From Pseudomonas iridis (GTDB taxonomy: Bacteria > Pseudomonadota > Gammaproteobacteria > Pseudomonadales > Pseudomonadaceae), in contig NZ_JACXXO010000001.1 in NCBI RefSeq assembly GCF_017980685.1, forward strand, positions 744,001-808,000: DNA of 64,000 nucleotides, given 5' to 3'. A program made the translations under genes and the position numbers. The notes under the pieces are model-generated. The model saw only the letters and a program-made list of their open reading frames with translations. It searched no databases and was not told the DNA's origin. Shown one piece after another: positions 36,238 to 44,992 of this stretch. Position 1 is the first letter of the stretch. Every line of letters starts with the position of its first letter.

Positions 36238-38556
36238 ATGCAAAGGCCTCCACCCTTGATACTTGATGCAACACATATTAATGCACCCGCCCCTGATCAT
36301 TACGACCCTTTCAAGGAAAGCAATCAGGGCTATTCCTATAGCGGCATGTTTGGGCCGGCAGGCGCCAACCATAAAACCCGCGAACTAATGTACGAAACTC
36401 AAGTCGCTCTGGAACAGGAGTTCAGCGCGAAGTCCATCTCATTGCCTCAATCCATTGAGAATGAACTCGCTGCAACACGGCTGGAACGGTCAACCAGTCC
36501 ACTACCACCCGCGGCAGCCATAGTCCGCGAACTGGATGTAAGAAATACCCTCATTCAACGCAAGTCCGCTCAACTTCACGAGCAGATCAATATTGCCAAT
36601 CGTTTTTTTGGAAGTGATCCGCTGGGTAAAAACTTCAATGATTTTCTGAATCAGGCCTCGGCTATCCGGCGAACGAACCGCACAGGCCCGCCCGTGCGAG
36701 AGCTATGGAGTCAGTCCTATCGGGCGGCCCATGAAGCGAGGCTGCTAAATCAGACTGTCCAGCTTCTCAATCAACAGCAAATCAATGTGCAGAACTGGCT
36801 GTCCGCCGTGCTGGCCAATGATCAGGCGCAAGCGGCTGCCGCTGCGCAAGAAGCCCAGCGATTGGCTGCAGAACATGCGCGGATCGCAGCCGAACAACAA
36901 CGGCAGAGAGAACTTGCCGAAGCAGTACACCGAGAGCAAGAGCAAGCCCGCGCTCGGGAACAGGCAAGGCTGGCCGCACTCGCAGAGAAACAACGCCGGG
37001 ATGTTGAACAGGCTCGCCTGGCCGCTGAAGTGGCGCGGATCAATGCCGATGCTGAAGCTCGGGAAAGAGAGCGGATTGCGCAATTGAGGATCGCATTGGC
37101 TGAAGCACAAGCCAACGCTGAAACAGCCGCACGGGTGTTCGCCGCTGAGCAGGCTCGCCTTCAAGCGGAAATGGAACTGCGCATTGAGGCGATACAAAAG
37201 CAGGTTCAAGCAGATAAAAAGAGCATGGAACTTCGCCACAAAGTCCTTGATACCGCGACCGCCTTAGCCAAACGCCAAGCTCATCTGGCGACATTAGAGA
37301 ACCAGCAGCAATTGGGAAATGAATCAGGGCTGCACGACATTGAACCGGACTTTACGACTGAGGCTGACGCTCAAAATCTGGGGCACCATTCGCCAGAGAT
37401 TCAACGTGTTTATGCTGCGTCAGGAGTGGTGGCTTCAACCAGCCCGCATTTCTCCTTTGCTTCGACAGCCATACGTCTTCCACCGGCGACGTCTTCCGCA
37501 ATTCTCAATGCACTGCGCTCAGGTTTACTGACCGTGAAAGCATCTGGCGCCGCGCTGTTCGGCAGCCCGGTGTTGATAGGTTTCGCGGCTTTATTGATGC
37601 CGTCACGCCTGGGAAACGGCGAGCGGTTTGCCATGAGCGTTCCATTTTCCGAGTTGTCGTCGGAGTCTGCGCAGACACTGCGCGATATAGCCGACCGACA
37701 AGGCACGCTGGAGATGCCGGTAGGGTTGGGCGTCCGGCCACTCGGCGCTGGCGCGGAAGTATTCGTCGCCTCGACCGATGACTTTCATATTCGCTCGAGC
37801 GTGCTGGTTCTGAATGCGGCTTACGACTTGCTGAATGATGTTTACGAGGCCGCGCTCCCGGATTCGCCAACCGACTTCCTGACCTGGACACCCGCCATCT
37901 CTCCGGGTAACAGCTCGACCGAATCGCCAATGGTCGAAACCGAGTCGACCGCATATTCCGGCGCACCGATTGTCCCGGTTGAAGGGCGTCTGGATCTGCA
38001 TCCTATTCTGGTCGAGGGCTGGGAACGATTCATCATTGTGTTTCCGGATGACTCGGGGATTGCGCCGCTTTATGTGGTGTTTAGCTGTCCTTATGCGGGG
38101 GCAACCGTCAAGGGTAAATACAGTGGCCGTGATTTCAACCCTGACCAAATCGGGGGGGAAATTTTAGATTTGCAGTGGGTACCGGAAACCATTTCAGCGG
38201 AGGGAACAATTATCGTGAAATTACACATTTCGAAATTTCTGCAATCAGACGCCAATGAAATAATGCTTGATCGGCTGGAGCGTATTGCTCGTGGAGAACT
38301 TGAAGCCACTGACACTGACAAACGTTTCTACACTCATGAAATAAGAGAGTTCGAACGATTTAAAGCTTTAGGCTTTGGTGATACCGAGAGACCAGATATC
38401 GGTTCTCCGATCTGGAATAACGTTCACACTGCGACTTTGGAGGATTTCCAGCTAAAAGATGACCCAACTCTTCTTTATACCCCCGAAGCACTAAATGCTG
38501 CACTCGAGCAGGGAGAGCGTAATTATCAAAAACTGTTGAAGGAGATGTGGCAATGA
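36238..38556 (+). CDS. S-type pyocin-like bacteriocin
   Basis: A 772-residue protein starting MQRPPPLILDATH with AAAGGA 7 nt upstream; another ATG at 36232 is too close to that site. Residues about 1-190 are a probable receptor/import region. Residues about 198-335 form a long Ala/Glu/Gln/Arg-rich coiled coil like the colicin receptor hairpin. Residues about 454-618 match the Pyocin_S domain (FLTWTPAISPGNSSTESPM, PVEGRLDLHPILVEGWERF, FPDDSGIAPLYVVFS). The C-terminal 158 residues are the killing domain, with KRFYTHEIREFERF (H700, E701) and WNNVHTATLEDF (H730). I could not name this domain; a nuclease of the pyocin S3/carocin kind is my guess. No signal peptide. Confidence 0.85.
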   Translation: MQRPPPLILDATHINAPAPDHYDPFKESNQGYSYSGMFGPAGANHKTRELMYETQVALEQEFSAKSISLPQSIENELAATRLERSTSPLPPAAAIVRELDVRNTLIQRKSAQLHEQINIANRFFGSDPLGKNFNDFLNQASAIRRTNRTGPPVRELWSQSYRAAHEARLLNQTVQLLNQQQINVQNWLSAVLANDQAQAAAAAQEAQRLAAEHARIAAEQQRQRELAEAVHREQEQARAREQARLAALAEKQRRDVEQARLAAEVARINADAEARERERIAQLRIALAEAQANAETAARVFAAEQARLQAEMELRIEAIQKQVQADKKSMELRHKVLDTATALAKRQAHLATLENQQQLGNESGLHDIEPDFTTEADAQNLGHHSPEIQRVYAASGVVASTSPHFSFASTAIRLPPATSSAILNALRSGLLTVKASGAALFGSPVLIGFAALLMPSRLGNGERFAMSVPFSELSSESAQTLRDIADRQGTLEMPVGLGVRPLGAGAEVFVASTDDFHIRSSVLVLNAAYDLLNDVYEAALPDSPTDFLTWTPAISPGNSSTESPMVETESTAYSGAPIVPVEGRLDLHPILVEGWERFIIVFPDDSGIAPLYVVFSCPYAGATVKGKYSGRDFNPDQIGGEILDLQWVPETISAEGTIIVKLHISKFLQSDANEIMLDRLERIARGELEATDTDKRFYTHEIREFERFKALGFGDTERPDIGSPIWNNVHTATLEDFQLKDDPTLLYTPEALNAALEQGERNYQKLLKEMWQ

Positions 38557-38813
38557 GCACCGTCGAGATGATTGTTAAAAATGAATCCTTGGATGATATC
38601 GTCACCGTGTTTGCTTTAATTAAAGCAACACCGCATCTGGACATGATGATAAGAATCCACAATCGCGAACTTCTCAAAGAATATGGTGCGCTTGAAAACG
38701 CCTATACGCGGCTGATCAATGCCGGCGTGCTGGCAAACGGGGAAAATGGGCTCGCAGTAAAAGGGCCTAACTGGGCCCCGCCCGCTTATATGACAGAAAG
38801 AAGATACGTTTGA
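38553..38813 (+). CDS. Bacteriocin immunity protein
   Basis: An 86-residue protein whose ATG overlaps the bacteriocin stop (ATGA), with AAGGAG 8 nt upstream. It is small and helical (VEMIVKNESLDDIVTVFALI, ELLKEYGALENAYTRLINAG), with a C-terminal KGPNWAPPAYMTERRYV. Position and coupling fit a cognate immunity protein that binds the killing domain. I do not recognise its family for certain. Confidence 0.8.
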   Translation: MSTVEMIVKNESLDDIVTVFALIKATPHLDMMIRIHNRELLKEYGALENAYTRLINAGVLANGENGLAVKGPNWAPPAYMTERRYV

Positions 38814-38818
38814 AATCG

Positions 38819-38851
38819 GGAGCCACCAAGCGCGAACGTCTTGGCGGCTCC
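38819..38851. terminator. Hairpin between convergent immunity and SDR genes
   Basis: GGAGCCACCAAG pairs with CTTGGCGGCTCC (11 of 12 positions) around a 9-nt loop. It may terminate transcription in both directions, but the T-tract is weak. Confidence 0.6.
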
Positions 38852-38859
38852 GTACACTT

Positions 38860-39771
38860 TCAGAGCGAATACTTCTGCAAATTCGCCATCATTTCCTTCA
38901 GCGCTTCAATATTGTCCTTCGGATGCGCCGCCCCTTCGAAATCACAAATCTGCTGCCAATGTGCTGCGACATCTTCCGGCGAGAATCCTTCGCGCGGGTC
39001 GAACCCGGCGCCCAGGCTGCGCTCCCAACGCACCTTGCCCATCCAGCCACCGCCGACTTCGAACAACCCGGAAGTCTCCTGGCACTGCTCACTGGCCAGG
39101 TACACCACCAACGGGCTGACCAGTTCCGGTTTCAGTTGCTCGAACACTTGCGGCGGAATCAGTCCTTCGGTCATGCGCGTGCCGCCGGTTGGCGCGATGG
39201 CGTTGACCAGAATGTTGTTCTTGCGGCCCTCGATGGCCAAGGTGCGGGTCAGGCCGTAGAGGCCGAGTTTCGCCATGCCGTAGTTGGACTGGCCGAAGTT
39301 GCCGTAGATGCCGGAGGTCGAGGCGGTGAAGATCACCCGGCCGTAGTTTTGCTCGCGCAAGTGCGGCCACGCGGCGCGGGTGACTTTGTAGGCGCCTTCG
39401 ACGTGCACGCGGTAGACCAGATCCCAATCGGCGTCGTCCATTTTGTGGAAGGTCTTGTCGCGCAGGATCCCGGCGTTGTTGACCACGACGTCGACGCGAC
39501 CGAAAACATCCAGCGCGTTCTGCACCAGTTTGTCGCCGTCGGTGACCGAGTCGTGGTTGGCTTCGGCGATGCCGCCGGCTTCGCGAATTTCAGCGACCAC
39601 GCGGTCGGCGGCGGAAGCGTTGGCACCTTCGCCCTGAGTCGAGCCGCCGAGGTCGTTGACCAGCACCTTGGCGTCCTGTTTGGCGAACAGCAAAGCGTGC
39701 GCCCGTCCGAGGCCGCCACCGGCTCCGGTGACAATCACGACTTTATCTTCGAAACGCACAGACTCATTCAT
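38860..39771 (-). CDS. Short-chain dehydrogenase (MFE-2/17beta-HSD4-like)
   Basis: A 303-residue SDR starting MNESVRFEDKVVIVTGAGGG; the longer frame to 39894 is unsupported. It has the cofactor motif TGAGGGLGRAHA, NNAG (VNNAGILRDKTFHKM), Ser in TASTSGIYGNFGQ and the YxxxK signature (SNYGMAKLGLYGL). The long form, with DLGGSTQGEGANASAADRVV, resembles the dehydrogenase unit of the peroxisomal multifunctional enzyme, so it may oxidise a 3-hydroxyacyl-CoA. It is upstream of the hydrolase/aldolase pair on the same strand but separated by a repeat. Confidence 0.9.
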   Translation of the reverse strand: MNESVRFEDKVVIVTGAGGGLGRAHALLFAKQDAKVLVNDLGGSTQGEGANASAADRVVAEIREAGGIAEANHDSVTDGDKLVQNALDVFGRVDVVVNNAGILRDKTFHKMDDADWDLVYRVHVEGAYKVTRAAWPHLREQNYGRVIFTASTSGIYGNFGQSNYGMAKLGLYGLTRTLAIEGRKNNILVNAIAPTGGTRMTEGLIPPQVFEQLKPELVSPLVVYLASEQCQETSGLFEVGGGWMGKVRWERSLGAGFDPREGFSPEDVAAHWQQICDFEGAAHPKDNIEALKEMMANLQKYSL

Positions 39772-39895
39772 CGCGGCAACTCCAGCAGGCCAAGGACAGT
39801 GACCCCGAGTGTCAGGCACCGGGCTTTCGGTCACAACGAACACGGCTGGGGCTGAATGGTGCGCGATAAGGCTGGGGGATGATGTGCAGCGCAAT

Positions 39896-39998
39896 CAAAA
39901 GATCAAAAGATCGCAGCCCGAACCTGCGGCAGCTCCTACATGGTATGGGTGTAGGAGCTGCCGAATGTTCGGGCCGCGTTCGGACGATCTTTTGATCT
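39896..39998. repeat. Long inverted repeat (GATCTTTTGATC type)
   Basis: The left arm CAAAAGATCGCAGCCCGAA and the mirror arm in 39950-39998 (with GGCCGC and GATCTTTTGATC) form a long hairpin around TGGTATGGG. This repeat class is common between Pseudomonas genes. Related single arms occur at 11590, 47345 and 54679. Confidence 0.75.
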
Positions 39999-39999
39999 G

Positions 40000-40902
40000 T
40001 CAGGAGCACGCCACTTTGCGCGGCGGCAGCGCAAAACGGTCACGAAACGCCAGGTAGTGCTTGAGCACCTGTACCGGCGCTTCGATCTGCGGATAGTGGC
40101 CAATATTCGGCAACAGCACGGTGTCGGCATCCGGTATCAACTCCCGGTAGCGCTCGACCATGTGCGCACCCGAGATCGGATCGACTTCACCATCGATCAC
40201 CCGCATCGGCACTTCGCCGCGCTGCATCGCCGCCACCCAACGATCACGCTGCACTCGCCGTTCGGGGATGTAGTTAATCAGCTTGTGCATGATGCGCGGG
40301 CCGTGATTGCTGTCGACCAGGCTCCAGAAATCGTCCAGTTCGCTCTCGGTCGGCCCGGTCTGCGGACCGAAAATCTGGCGAAAGCTTTTCACCAGTGCAT
40401 CGCGGGTAAAGGCACGGCCGATCATCCAGCCCAACGGGCTGAGCAACAGCTTTTGCATCAGTACCGGACGATGGGTTTCCGGAAACAGACCGCCGTTGAG
40501 GAACACGCAACTGGCGACTTCGATCTTGTCTTCGTAGTGCCGGGCTAGCAGCTCCTGCGCGACGCTGTCGCCATAATCGTGAGCGAGGATGTGAACAGGC
40601 TGCTCGACCTGCAAATGCGCGAGCAACGCCTGTTGCAGATCGGCCTGCTCAAGCAGGCTGTAGCGGTGATTGGCCGGTTTGGCCGAATCGCCGAAACCCA
40701 GCATGTCGCAAGCGATCACCCGATAACGCTGGGCCAGTGGTTGCCACAGGTAATGCCAATCCCAACTGGCGGTCGGGAAGCCATGGATCAGCAGCAGCGG
40801 CTCACCCTGCCCCGTCGTCCAGTAGCGGATCGACTGGCCCCGAAAGACAAACGTCTGGCTGCGTTTACGCCAGACACACAGTGGAATCTCGGCAAGAGGC
40901 AT
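40000..40902 (-). CDS. Alpha/beta hydrolase (haloalkane dehalogenase-like, Asp nucleophile)
   Basis: A 300-residue alpha/beta hydrolase. The nucleophile elbow is AHDYGDS, with Asp in the usual Ser place, as in haloalkane dehalogenases and epoxide hydrolases. HGFP (LLIHGFPTASWDW) forms the oxyanion region, and the catalytic His is in NIGHYPQIE. The start shares one base with the stop of the class II aldolase gene (TAATG). Substrate unknown. Confidence 0.85.
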   Translation of the reverse strand: MPLAEIPLCVWRKRSQTFVFRGQSIRYWTTGQGEPLLLIHGFPTASWDWHYLWQPLAQRYRVIACDMLGFGDSAKPANHRYSLLEQADLQQALLAHLQVEQPVHILAHDYGDSVAQELLARHYEDKIEVASCVFLNGGLFPETHRPVLMQKLLLSPLGWMIGRAFTRDALVKSFRQIFGPQTGPTESELDDFWSLVDSNHGPRIMHKLINYIPERRVQRDRWVAAMQRGEVPMRVIDGEVDPISGAHMVERYRELIPDADTVLLPNIGHYPQIEAPVQVLKHYLAFRDRFALPPRKVACS

Positions 40903-41693
40903 TAGAGTTTATATCCGGGGTCTTGTTTATCGAGTTTGCGCAGCAGCGCCGGCCAGGCCAGCGCGCCACCCATGCCTTGAGCACTTTTGGTCACGCCGGC
41001 AATCATCGCCTTGGCGCCTGCCAGAATCTGCGGTTCGATGGCGATCAGTTCAGCGCCGCCGGTTTGGGCCATCACCTGGATGTCGCAGGCGCGCTGGAAG
41101 GTGAACATCATCAGGAAGGTATCGGCGATGGTGCCGCCACAGGTCAGCAGACCGTGGTTATGCAGCATGAGGAAATTGTTCTCGCCGAGGTCGGCCTGCA
41201 AGCGCGCCTTCTCTTCGTGGTTCAGCGCCACGCCCTCATAGCCGTGATACGCCAGGCTCGACAGCACGAACAGCGACTGCTGGCTGATCGGCAACACGCC
41301 TTGCCTTTGCGCCGACACCGCCACGCCCGAAGCGGTGTGTGTATGCAGCACGCAAACCACATCGTGCCGAACTTCATGCACGGCGCTGTGGATGGTGTAG
41401 CCGGCCGGATTGATTTCGTATGGGCTGTCCATGAGTTTGTTGCCGGCCTGATCGACTTTCACCAGGCTCGACGCGGTGATTTCGTGGAACATCAGGCCGA
41501 ACGGATTGATCAGAAAATCTTCGGTGCCCGGCACCTTGGCAGAAATGTGCGTGAAGATCAGATCGTCCCAGCCATGCGAAGCGACCAGACGATAGCAAGC
41601 GGCGAGATCGACGCGGGTCTGCCACTCGGCGGCGCTGACCTGCTCTTTGACATCAAGGGACGACTGGACGGGGGCTACGCTCACTGTGTGCAC
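40902..41693 (-). CDS. Class II aldolase/adducin-family protein
   Basis: A 263-residue protein. It has YRLVASHGWDDLIFTHISAK, the zinc His pair in VLHTHTASGVAV and another His in LMLHNHGLLTCGG. The family includes fuculose-phosphate aldolase and phosphogluconate- or hydroxyacid-handling enzymes. Co-transcription with the Asp-nucleophile hydrolase is clear from the TAATG overlap. The substrate is unknown. Confidence 0.88.
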   Translation of the reverse strand: MHTVSVAPVQSSLDVKEQVSAAEWQTRVDLAACYRLVASHGWDDLIFTHISAKVPGTEDFLINPFGLMFHEITASSLVKVDQAGNKLMDSPYEINPAGYTIHSAVHEVRHDVVCVLHTHTASGVAVSAQRQGVLPISQQSLFVLSSLAYHGYEGVALNHEEKARLQADLGENNFLMLHNHGLLTCGGTIADTFLMMFTFQRACDIQVMAQTGGAELIAIEPQILAGAKAMIAGVTKSAQGMGGALAWPALLRKLDKQDPGYKL

Positions 41694-41814
41694 CTCTGCG
41701 TTCTTATTGTTCTGCTCGTGTCAGCAGTCTAGTCGGCGCAGTCGATCGCGTAGTTGCATTGCCAGCCAGCTTGATGACTGAACGGGTCAGCCATGCAAAC
41801 TCCTTGGATCCATG

Positions 41815-42501
41815 TCAAAGCAACGACGCCAACAAAGGTGCGGCGAACAGATTGAGCAAGCCGGTCAAGACCATCACCAGCCCCGCCACGGAGCCTTCTT
41901 CGCCGCCCACTTCATGGGCCCGGCTGACACCGGCGCCGTGCGCACCGACACCAAACAGCGCGCCGCGCGCCAAGGCACTGCGCAACGGCAGCCACTTCAG
42001 CAACACGCCACCGAGCATCGCGCCAAACACGCCAGTGAACATCACGAACACTGCGGTCAGTTCCGGCACGCCCCCCAGATCCTGGGCCATAGGCATGGCA
42101 AACGGCGTGGTAATCGAGCGCGGCACCAGTGACATCGTCACCGAACTGTCGAGCGCCAGCGCTTTGGCCAGGCCGAACGAGGTCGCGATCGACGCAGCAC
42201 TGCCGGCCAGCATGCCCAGCAGCAACGCCGACCAGTGCCGCATCAACAGGCGCCGCTGCTGCCAGATCGGCACGGCGAAGGCGACGGTAACAGGCCCGAG
42301 CACCAGCATCAGCCAGTGGGTGTTGCTCGAGTACTCGGCGTAAGCGGTGTGCAGCGGCACGGCGAGCGCCAGCAGCAGCGCCGGCACCAGAATCAGCGGC
42401 GACAACAGATAACGCCCGGTGCGGCGATAAATCCAGCGGCTGAACAGGTAAGCCAACAGCGTGAAGGCCAGCCAGAACATCGGCATCAGTTCAAGTTTCA
42501 T
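41815..42501 (-). CDS. lrgB: LrgB/CidB-family membrane protein
   Basis: A 228-residue protein with about six hydrophobic segments and the LrgB family text YSSNTHWLMLVLGPVTVAFA, LLMRHWSALLLGMLAGSAAS and SVTMSLVPRSITTPFAMPMA. It pairs with CidA/LrgA as a holin-antiholin-like or pyruvate/acetate-related transport system. Overlaps the cidA gene by 11 nt. Confidence 0.9.
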   Translation of the reverse strand: MKLELMPMFWLAFTLLAYLFSRWIYRRTGRYLLSPLILVPALLLALAVPLHTAYAEYSSNTHWLMLVLGPVTVAFAVPIWQQRRLLMRHWSALLLGMLAGSAASIATSFGLAKALALDSSVTMSLVPRSITTPFAMPMAQDLGGVPELTAVFVMFTGVFGAMLGGVLLKWLPLRSALARGALFGVGAHGAGVSRAHEVGGEEGSVAGLVMVLTGLLNLFAAPLLASLL

Positions 42502-42877
42502 GGGAATGCCTCATGCGCACGGCCAATTCCACGGTGAACGCGGTCACCAACATCACCATCAACGTGCTGGCAGCAATGACCAGCAGGATCCGCCAGCCGT
42601 CATTGCGCAGCAAAGTGCCGTAATCAAGCAGACTCATCAGCGCAGGAATGAAAAACAGCAGCATCTCGGCCATCAGCAAGCCAGCGCCCAATTGCAATGC
42701 CGCCGGTTTGACCCAACCGAACGCGAAAGCGAGCAGCAACAGCACCATGCCGATCACACCCCCGGGAACGGGCCAGGCCAACCATGCCGCCAGTTGACAG
42801 CCGAGCAGGTAAAGACCGAGCAGCACGGCGAGTTCGGTCACCAGGCGGGAAAGGTACTTGAGGGTAGCGGCGTTCAT
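42491..42877 (-). CDS. cidA: CidA/LrgA-family membrane protein
   Basis: A 128-residue protein starting MNAATLKYLSRLVTELAVLL, with AAGGAG 6 nt upstream. It has four helices and the family segment WPVPGGVIGMVLLLLAFAFG and LLLMAEMLLFFIPALMSLLD-like text. It works with the overlapping LrgB protein. A LysR gene lies divergent 94 bp away, matching the CidR-cidAB arrangement. Confidence 0.9.
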   Translation of the reverse strand: MNAATLKYLSRLVTELAVLLGLYLLGCQLAAWLAWPVPGGVIGMVLLLLAFAFGWVKPAALQLGAGLLMAEMLLFFIPALMSLLDYGTLLRNDGWRILLVIAASTLMVMLVTAFTVELAVRMRHSHET

Positions 42878-42971
42878 GATCAGCTCCTTACAGAGGCTCA
42901 TTTTACGAAGCGCTCTACCATCCCTAAAGCGAATTGTTAGACTCACGACCATTCCAAAATGGAATCCGCTT

Positions 42972-43859
42972 ATGGAATTCAAACAGCTGCGCAGTTTTGT
43001 CGAAGTCATGCATCAGGGCGGTTTCACTCAGGCCGCAAAAACCTTGCACATCAGCCAGTCGGCCGTGAGCAAACAGGTCGCACAACTGGAGCAAAGCATT
43101 GGCACGCCACTGCTTGAGCGCCTTGGCTCACAACTGCGCCTGACGGCCGCCGGCAGCGTGGTATTGCAACGCGCCGAAGGCATGCTGCGCCTGCGTAATG
43201 AGTTGCTCAGTGAACTGGATGACCTGAGTCAGCTGGCGCGTGGGGAACTGCGCCTCGGTTTGCCGTTGCTGGGCAGTGATGCGCTGTTCGCCGGAGCATT
43301 CGCCGAATACCGACGGCGCTATCCGAACATCAGCATTCAGTTGCTTGAGGGCGGCAGTCGCAACATCGAGCAAGCGGTGTTGAGTGGCGAACTGGAGTTG
43401 GGCGGCAGCCTGATGCCGAAGGATGCGCAGTTCGACTGTCAGCCGTTTTGCGACGAAAAACTCGACGCCCTGCTACCAGTGGATCATCCACTGGCGAATC
43501 GGGGCGAGATCGGGCTGGAGGAGTTGGCCGACACGCCGTTCCTGCTCTATCAACGCAGCTTCGTGCTCAATGACCGCTTGCTCCAGGCGTGTCAGCAAAT
43601 GGGCTTTACGCCCAAGGAAGGCGGGCGCAGTGGTCAGGCGGATTTTCTCGCGGCGCTGGTCGCCGCCGGGCAAGGCGTGGTCCTGTTGCCCAGCGTCGTG
43701 GCGCGCGGTCTGGTGCGACCAGGCGTCGTACGCCTGGCCTTGCGAGCGCCGGATTATTTGCGCTGGGACATCGCTTTCATCTGGCGCCACGGCGCCTATC
43801 TGTCGAAGGCCGCGCAAGCCTGGCTGGCGCTGCTGCGCGAGCGGGCGATCAGCCCTTGA
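42972..43859 (+). CDS. LysR-family regulator (CidR-like), divergent from cidA
   Basis: A 295-residue LysR regulator. The helix-turn-helix (FKQLRSFVEVMHQGGFTQAA, ISQSAVSKQVAQLEQSIG) is followed by an effector domain (RLGLPLLGSDALFAGAFAE). The start MEFKQLRS is preferred over the upstream frame at 42858. By position it probably controls cidA-lrgB. Its last 11 nt overlap the 3' end of the convergent flavodoxin gene. Confidence 0.9.
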   Translation: MEFKQLRSFVEVMHQGGFTQAAKTLHISQSAVSKQVAQLEQSIGTPLLERLGSQLRLTAAGSVVLQRAEGMLRLRNELLSELDDLSQLARGELRLGLPLLGSDALFAGAFAEYRRRYPNISIQLLEGGSRNIEQAVLSGELELGGSLMPKDAQFDCQPFCDEKLDALLPVDHPLANRGEIGLEELADTPFLLYQRSFVLNDRLLQACQQMGFTPKEGGRSGQADFLAALVAAGQGVVLLPSVVARGLVRPGVVRLALRAPDYLRWDIAFIWRHGAYLSKAAQAWLALLRERAISP

Positions 43860-44307
43860 GCGCGCCGATCAGATCCGCCAGCCACGGCTCGGCGTCGGTT
43901 TCCGGGGTGACGCTTTCGCTGGCATCGAGGCGCAGCATGTCTTGCACTTCACGCAGGCCGAGCTCGCTGAAAAACAGTTCGCGCATTTGCTCACCGCCAC
44001 CGCAGAAGGTGTCGCCGTAACTCGCATCGCCCAACGCAATCACCGCACCGGGCAAACCACGCCAGGCGGCCGGCAATTGATCGCGGATCATCGAATACAA
44101 CGGTTGCAGGTTGTCCGGCAACTCGCCCATGCCGGTGGTCGAGGTCACGGCGAGAAACGCTTCAGGCGCGAAAGCCTGAACCTCGGCCAGGCTGGCGCGT
44201 GAGCTGTAGAAGGTTTCAAAGCCAGCGGCTTTCAGCAGGTTCTGGGCGTGGCGGGCGACTTCTTCGGCGGTGCCGTAGACCGAACCGGAGAGGATGGCGA
44301 CTTTCAT
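43849..44307 (-). CDS. Flavodoxin (MioC-like)
   Basis: A 152-residue protein starting MKVAILSGSVYGTAEEVARH; an N-terminal extension in the frame is unsupported. It has the FMN phosphate loop SGSVYGTAEE, the ring loops STTGMGELPDN and ALGDASYGDTFCGGG. It is a long-type flavodoxin carrying electrons in the cytoplasm. The partner is unknown. The gene overlaps the end of the LysR gene. Confidence 0.9.
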   Translation of the reverse strand: MKVAILSGSVYGTAEEVARHAQNLLKAAGFETFYSSRASLAEVQAFAPEAFLAVTSTTGMGELPDNLQPLYSMIRDQLPAAWRGLPGAVIALGDASYGDTFCGGGEQMRELFFSELGLREVQDMLRLDASESVTPETDAEPWLADLIGALKG

Positions 44308-44461
44308 CAATCTGATCCTGAAGCTGAAAAAAAGAGCGGCGATAGTAACAGCCTCAGCCGTGAAGTTGCGATTCGCTCTCAATGAGCGCTGATGCCCTAT
44401 GGACAGGCACCGCCGATCTTCTAGAATGCGTGCCACTGACAGCTCTGAGGGGAATCACGGG

Positions 44462-44920
44462 ATGATCAGCGCCAGTTTGCTGCAAATGATGATCAACGCG
44501 TCGAACGACGGGATTACGGTCGCGGAGAGAGAGGGCGAGCAGGACAACATCCTGATTTACGTCAACCCGGCCTTCGAACGCATGACCGGTTACACCAGCG
44601 AAGAAGTCCTCTATCAGGACTGCCGCTTTCTTCAGGCCGGAGACCGTGACCAGGAGAGCCTGAAGCTCATCCGCGAAGCATTGCGTACCAACGGCTCGTG
44701 CCGGGAGATATTGCGCAACTACCGCAAGGACGGAACGCCGTTCTGGAGTGAATTGTCGCTTTCAACGGTAGAAAATGCCGATGACGGGCAGACGTACTTC
44801 ATCGGCGTGCAAAAGGATGTGACGATTCAGGTCAGGGCTCAGCAACGTGTCGCGCAGCTTGAAGCCAAGGTCGCTGCCCTGGAAGCAGAACTCGCCGCCT
44901 TGAAAGCGACAAACGGTTAA
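44462..44920 (+). CDS. Short LOV-domain blue-light photoreceptor
   Basis: A 152-residue protein from ATG 44462. One LOV (PAS) domain with the flavin-binding motif YQDCRFLQAG, whose Cys54 forms the FMN-cysteinyl adduct in the light, plus YVNPAFERMTGYTSEEVLY and NYRKDGTPFWSELSL. The C-terminal tail (about residues 118-152) is a heptad-like helix (RVAQLEAKVAALEAELAAL) probably used for dimerisation. There is no effector domain. This is the layout of P. putida PpSB1-LOV. The LitR-type regulator nearby is a likely partner. Confidence 0.92.
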   Translation: MISASLLQMMINASNDGITVAEREGEQDNILIYVNPAFERMTGYTSEEVLYQDCRFLQAGDRDQESLKLIREALRTNGSCREILRNYRKDGTPFWSELSLSTVENADDGQTYFIGVQKDVTIQVRAQQRVAQLEAKVAALEAELAALKATNG

Positions 44921-44992
44921 AACAAAACATCGAACTGGTTGTCATTAACTACAATCACCAATGACTTTGTAACTATTCCTTTCGAGTTAGCC

